Of a stretch of 7,958 bases of DNA, positions 6,314-7,958 are shown one piece after another. Each line of letters starts with the position of its first letter. Position 1 is the first letter of the stretch. The DNA comes from JAGLQA01 sp023135565 (lineage in GTDB: Bacteria > Acidobacteriota > Aminicenantia > UBA2199): contig DAOWCY010000275.1 of NCBI GenBank assembly GCA_030639305.1, positions 1 to 7,958 on the forward strand, in the 5' to 3' direction. The notes beneath the pieces are model-generated. The model did not search any database, was not told the DNA's origin, and worked only from the letters and a program-made list of their open reading frames with translations. Position numbers and translations under genes: made by a program.

Positions 6314-7597
6314 TTATTTATCCGGGGCCGGCTCCGCCGCGGGCTTCCTCAACTCGAAGGAATCATAAAGCTCATCTGTGACAGTCCTGGATTCATATCT
6401 GAGAACATCCCCGTCTACCCATATCACCTGGTACAACTGTAAACCCGTGCCCAGCTTCTTCATCAAATGTTTGTGCTTTTCGTTTATAGAGTAGAATTTG
6501 GGGCCGCTGACCGAAACTACATAAACCGTTCCCTTTTCAGAGTCAGGGACGATTTTTCCATTTCTCAATTTATAAGTACGGCCATAGGTGTGATCGTGAC
6601 CCTGGAGGATCAGGTCTACCGCATATTTGTCTATCGTGGGCTGGAAAAGAACACGCAGTGCGGGGTTGTCCCGGTCCGACCCGGTAGAATAAAAAGGATG
6701 ATGAATGGCTATAATCGTCCACCTGTTCGGATTATCCGCCAGCAGGCCCACTAACCATTTCTGCTGCTCCAATAATTTCTCATTGCCGTTCAATACGATC
6801 AACCGAACTCCCTGGTAGTCGATAAAAAAAGCGGTTTCTTCCAGTCCGTTAGGGCCATTTCCCGGCTGGGTGAAATGGGGCCGCCAGAACCGGTGCTGCC
6901 TTTTTGTCACGCCTTTTTTGTTCTTGAGGTAATAACCATGATTGCCTGCCACCAGGATAAAAGGAACCCGGCGCGAAATCCACCCGGCTGCATAAAAAAG
7001 TTCCCCCCAGGCAAAATCCTGCCATGGTTTGGTAACTAAATCGCCGCCGATAAGCACAAAAGCGGCATCCGCCGCCGCCGCGTAAGCGGTACGGAAAACC
7101 CTGGAACACATAGATTTAAGTTCGTTCTGCGGGTCGCCCAAGAAAATAAACTTGAAAGGTTTCTCTTCCGCTGCCGCTGTCCTGAAATGTTCCCACTCGC
7201 TCCAGGTTTCCCCGCTGCCCACCCGGTATTGGTAAAGGGTGTCCGGCTTAAGATTCTTCAAAACTACCGAATGCTGCAGCACAATCGAGCCGTTTCCCAG
7301 GTTAACGGTTTCGTTGACTGCTGTTTGGAATTTCGTATCTTTGTAAGGGTCTGCGTTTTTCCTGTTTTTGTACTTCCAATAACTCATGGAGGTGGCAATC
7401 ATATACTCAACTTGAGAATTCTTCACACCCGGGCCTGTGCGCCAGGTAATGGCCATCTCCCGGGCCGGATTAGCGGTTACATTTAATACGATTCTTTCGG
7501 GAACCGCACCCGGCGGGACATCACCGCTTAGGTTTCCCGGCAGGACAAAAAGCGACAAAGTCATAATCAACGAAACAAACACAAACATTCTTTTCAT
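6314..7597 (-). CDS. secreted purple-acid-phosphatase-like metallophosphoesterase
   Basis: From the ATG at 7597 this encodes 427 aa. That start has AGGAG 8 nt upstream and opens a classic signal peptide (MKRMFVFVSLIMTLSLFV), with cleavage likely near residue 25. A longer frame from 7633 would bury the signal and is rejected. Residues about 31-140 form a fibronectin-III-like domain as found at the N-terminus of purple acid phosphatases (NLKPDTLYQYRVG). The calcineurin-like catalytic domain follows with its metal ligands in order: FLGDPQ (Asp155), GGDL (Asp186), GNHG (Asn219, His220), AIHHPF (His299, His300) and GHDH (His334, His336). It should hydrolyse phosphoesters outside the cytoplasm using two metal ions; the substrate is unknown. 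It looks intact. A shrunken duplicate lies at 1877-2229. It lies upstream of the restriction-modification operon on the same strand, but that operon has its own promoter. Confidence 0.9.
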   Translation of the reverse strand: MKRMFVFVSLIMTLSLFVLPGNLSGDVPPGAVPERIVLNVTANPAREMAITWRTGPGVKNSQVEYMIATSMSYWKYKNRKNADPYKDTKFQTAVNETVNLGNGSIVLQHSVVLKNLKPDTLYQYRVGSGETWSEWEHFRTAAAEEKPFKFIFLGDPQNELKSMCSRVFRTAYAAAADAAFVLIGGDLVTKPWQDFAWGELFYAAGWISRRVPFILVAGNHGYYLKNKKGVTKRQHRFWRPHFTQPGNGPNGLEETAFFIDYQGVRLIVLNGNEKLLEQQKWLVGLLADNPNRWTIIAIHHPFYSTGSDRDNPALRVLFQPTIDKYAVDLILQGHDHTYGRTYKLRNGKIVPDSEKGTVYVVSVSGPKFYSINEKHKHLMKKLGTGLQLYQVIWVDGDVLRYESRTVTDELYDSFELRKPAAEPAPDK

Positions 7598-7605
7598 ATA
7601 ATTTT

Positions 7606-7610
7606 CTCCT
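7606..7610 (-). promoter_or_regulatory. Shine-Dalgarno of the metallophosphoesterase
   Basis: AGGAG on the minus strand, 8 nt before the ATG at 7597. It selects the start that opens with the signal peptide. Confidence 0.75.
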
Positions 7611-7663
7611 AAAGACAGTTCCAGCCCCGGCATTCAGCTCCAGCCGGAAACAGAACATTGCAA

Positions 7664-7718
7664 AATTAGCATCCGACAGCCGCAGCTTTTGTCGGATTTA
7701 ACATGCTAAATGCTAATT
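7664..7718. promoter_or_regulatory. nested inverted repeat with three ATGCTAA motifs
   Basis: The outer arms AATTAGCAT (7664-7672) and ATGCTAATT (7710-7718) are exact reverse complements. An inner hairpin CCGACA (7673-7678) / TGTCGG (7690-7695) sits next to the left arm. ATGCTAA also occurs directly before the right arm, giving two tandem copies (7703-7716) and one inverted copy. The element lies about 70-120 bp upstream of the metallophosphoesterase start, so it could be an operator or a leader structure for that gene. Confidence 0.45.
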
Positions 7719-7738
7719 GACTTGCTTTTTTATAGGAT

Positions 7739-7753
7739 GGGGTCGCCGACCCC
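7739..7753. repeat. short GC-rich hairpin
   Basis: GGGGTC and GACCCC form a perfect six-base stem around GCC. No T-run follows on either strand, so a terminator is not supported. Role unknown. Confidence 0.35.
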
Positions 7754-7912
7754 CGCCGTCCACTTTGTTAATCACATGGTAATTTTACAAAAATTAAGAG
7801 AAATAATCAACCGGGGTCCGGAACTTAATCCGCATTTCTCACCAGGACCAGGATAAATCAATTAACACATGAATCGAAGTGTTCGGTTTAATAAAAGTTT
7901 TTGGAAGTCCAG

Positions 7913-7934
7913 AAACCTTTTTACAAAAAGGTTT
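7913..7934. terminator. terminator-like hairpin at the window edge
   Basis: AAACCTTTTT (7913-7922) and AAAAAGGTTT (7925-7934) are perfect reverse complements around AC. The right arm ends in a T-run, and GGCCGCCGGAGGC follows. The A/T-rich symmetric stem could terminate transcription in either direction. I recall similar AAGGTTT...GCCGCCGGAGGC blocks as dispersed repeats in deltaproteobacterial genomes, but cannot check this here. Confidence 0.45.
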
Positions 7935-7958
7935 TTGGCCGCCGGAGGCAAGTTCCTC

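Larger units (their letters stand above)
2230..6335. other. putative defence module bounded by direct repeats
   Basis: The restriction-modification operon and its promoter lie between a partial copy (1893-2229) and the full copy (6336-7335) of phosphatase sequence in the same orientation. Homologous recombination between the copies would delete everything in between. No integrase or transposase gene, terminal inverted repeat or tRNA target is visible, so calling it mobile is an inference from repeat layout and the more AT-rich interior. Confidence 0.35.
7634..7958. other. intergenic region without a convincing gene
   Basis: Apart from the inverted repeats and hairpins listed, I see nothing coding with confidence. 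A 26-codon frame at 7776-7856 (+) has no Shine-Dalgarno. A frame opening at 7869 (+) runs off the window through the terminator-like repeat. No good promoter for the leftward phosphatase gene could be picked out. Confidence 0.5.

Noticed and set aside
7776..7856. A 26-codon plus-strand gene (MVILQKLREIINRG...)
   Set aside because: The peptide looks plausible, but there is no Shine-Dalgarno, promoter or neighbour to support it.

Overview
This is bacterial DNA of moderate GC content, with Shine-Dalgarno-led genes on both strands. A likely lipoprotein signal and a secreted calcineurin-like phosphatase suggest a cell envelope with a periplasm or outer surface. The far right end carries a hairpin (AAACCTTTTT / AAAAAGGTTT followed by GGCCGCCGGAGGC) that resembles dispersed terminator-like repeats I associate with deltaproteobacterial (Desulfobacterota) genomes. 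That is only a hint, and I do not assign a taxon.

Layout, left to right. At 124-1542 (+) is a membrane protein with an N-terminal TPM-like domain and about five transmembrane segments. At 1543-1707 (-) is a possible gene remnant. At 1701-1845 is a degenerate tandem array with a 20-21 bp period, led by an inverted copy. At 1877-2229 (-) is a truncated pseudogene with two internal deletions; it is a duplicate of the phosphatase gene further right. At 2290-6071 (-) is a two-gene restriction-modification-like operon: a 1005-aa adenine-type DNA methyltransferase with motifs DPSCGSG and NPPW, coupled by a GTGA overlap to a 255-aa PD-(D/E)XK nuclease candidate. At 6076-6171 (-) its promoter and leader hold an extended -10 element, a 26-codon upstream ORF that may be leaderless, and a hairpin next to the methylase Shine-Dalgarno. 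At 6314-7597 (-) is an intact purple-acid-phosphatase-like metallophosphoesterase with a signal peptide. From 7634 to 7958 there are only inverted repeats and a terminator-like hairpin.

The restriction-modification operon sits between a deleted partial copy and a full copy of the phosphatase gene, both in the same orientation. This looks like a defence module held between direct repeats, so its acquisition involved duplication of the neighbour or recombination between the copies could remove it. In the partial copy, two internal deletions have endpoints at 5-nt and 7-nt microhomologies; both are in frame, and together they remove every metal-ligand motif.

The most interesting candidates are the methylase plus small nuclease pair with its leader-ORF/hairpin control region, the deleted flanking copy, and the helically phased repeat array.
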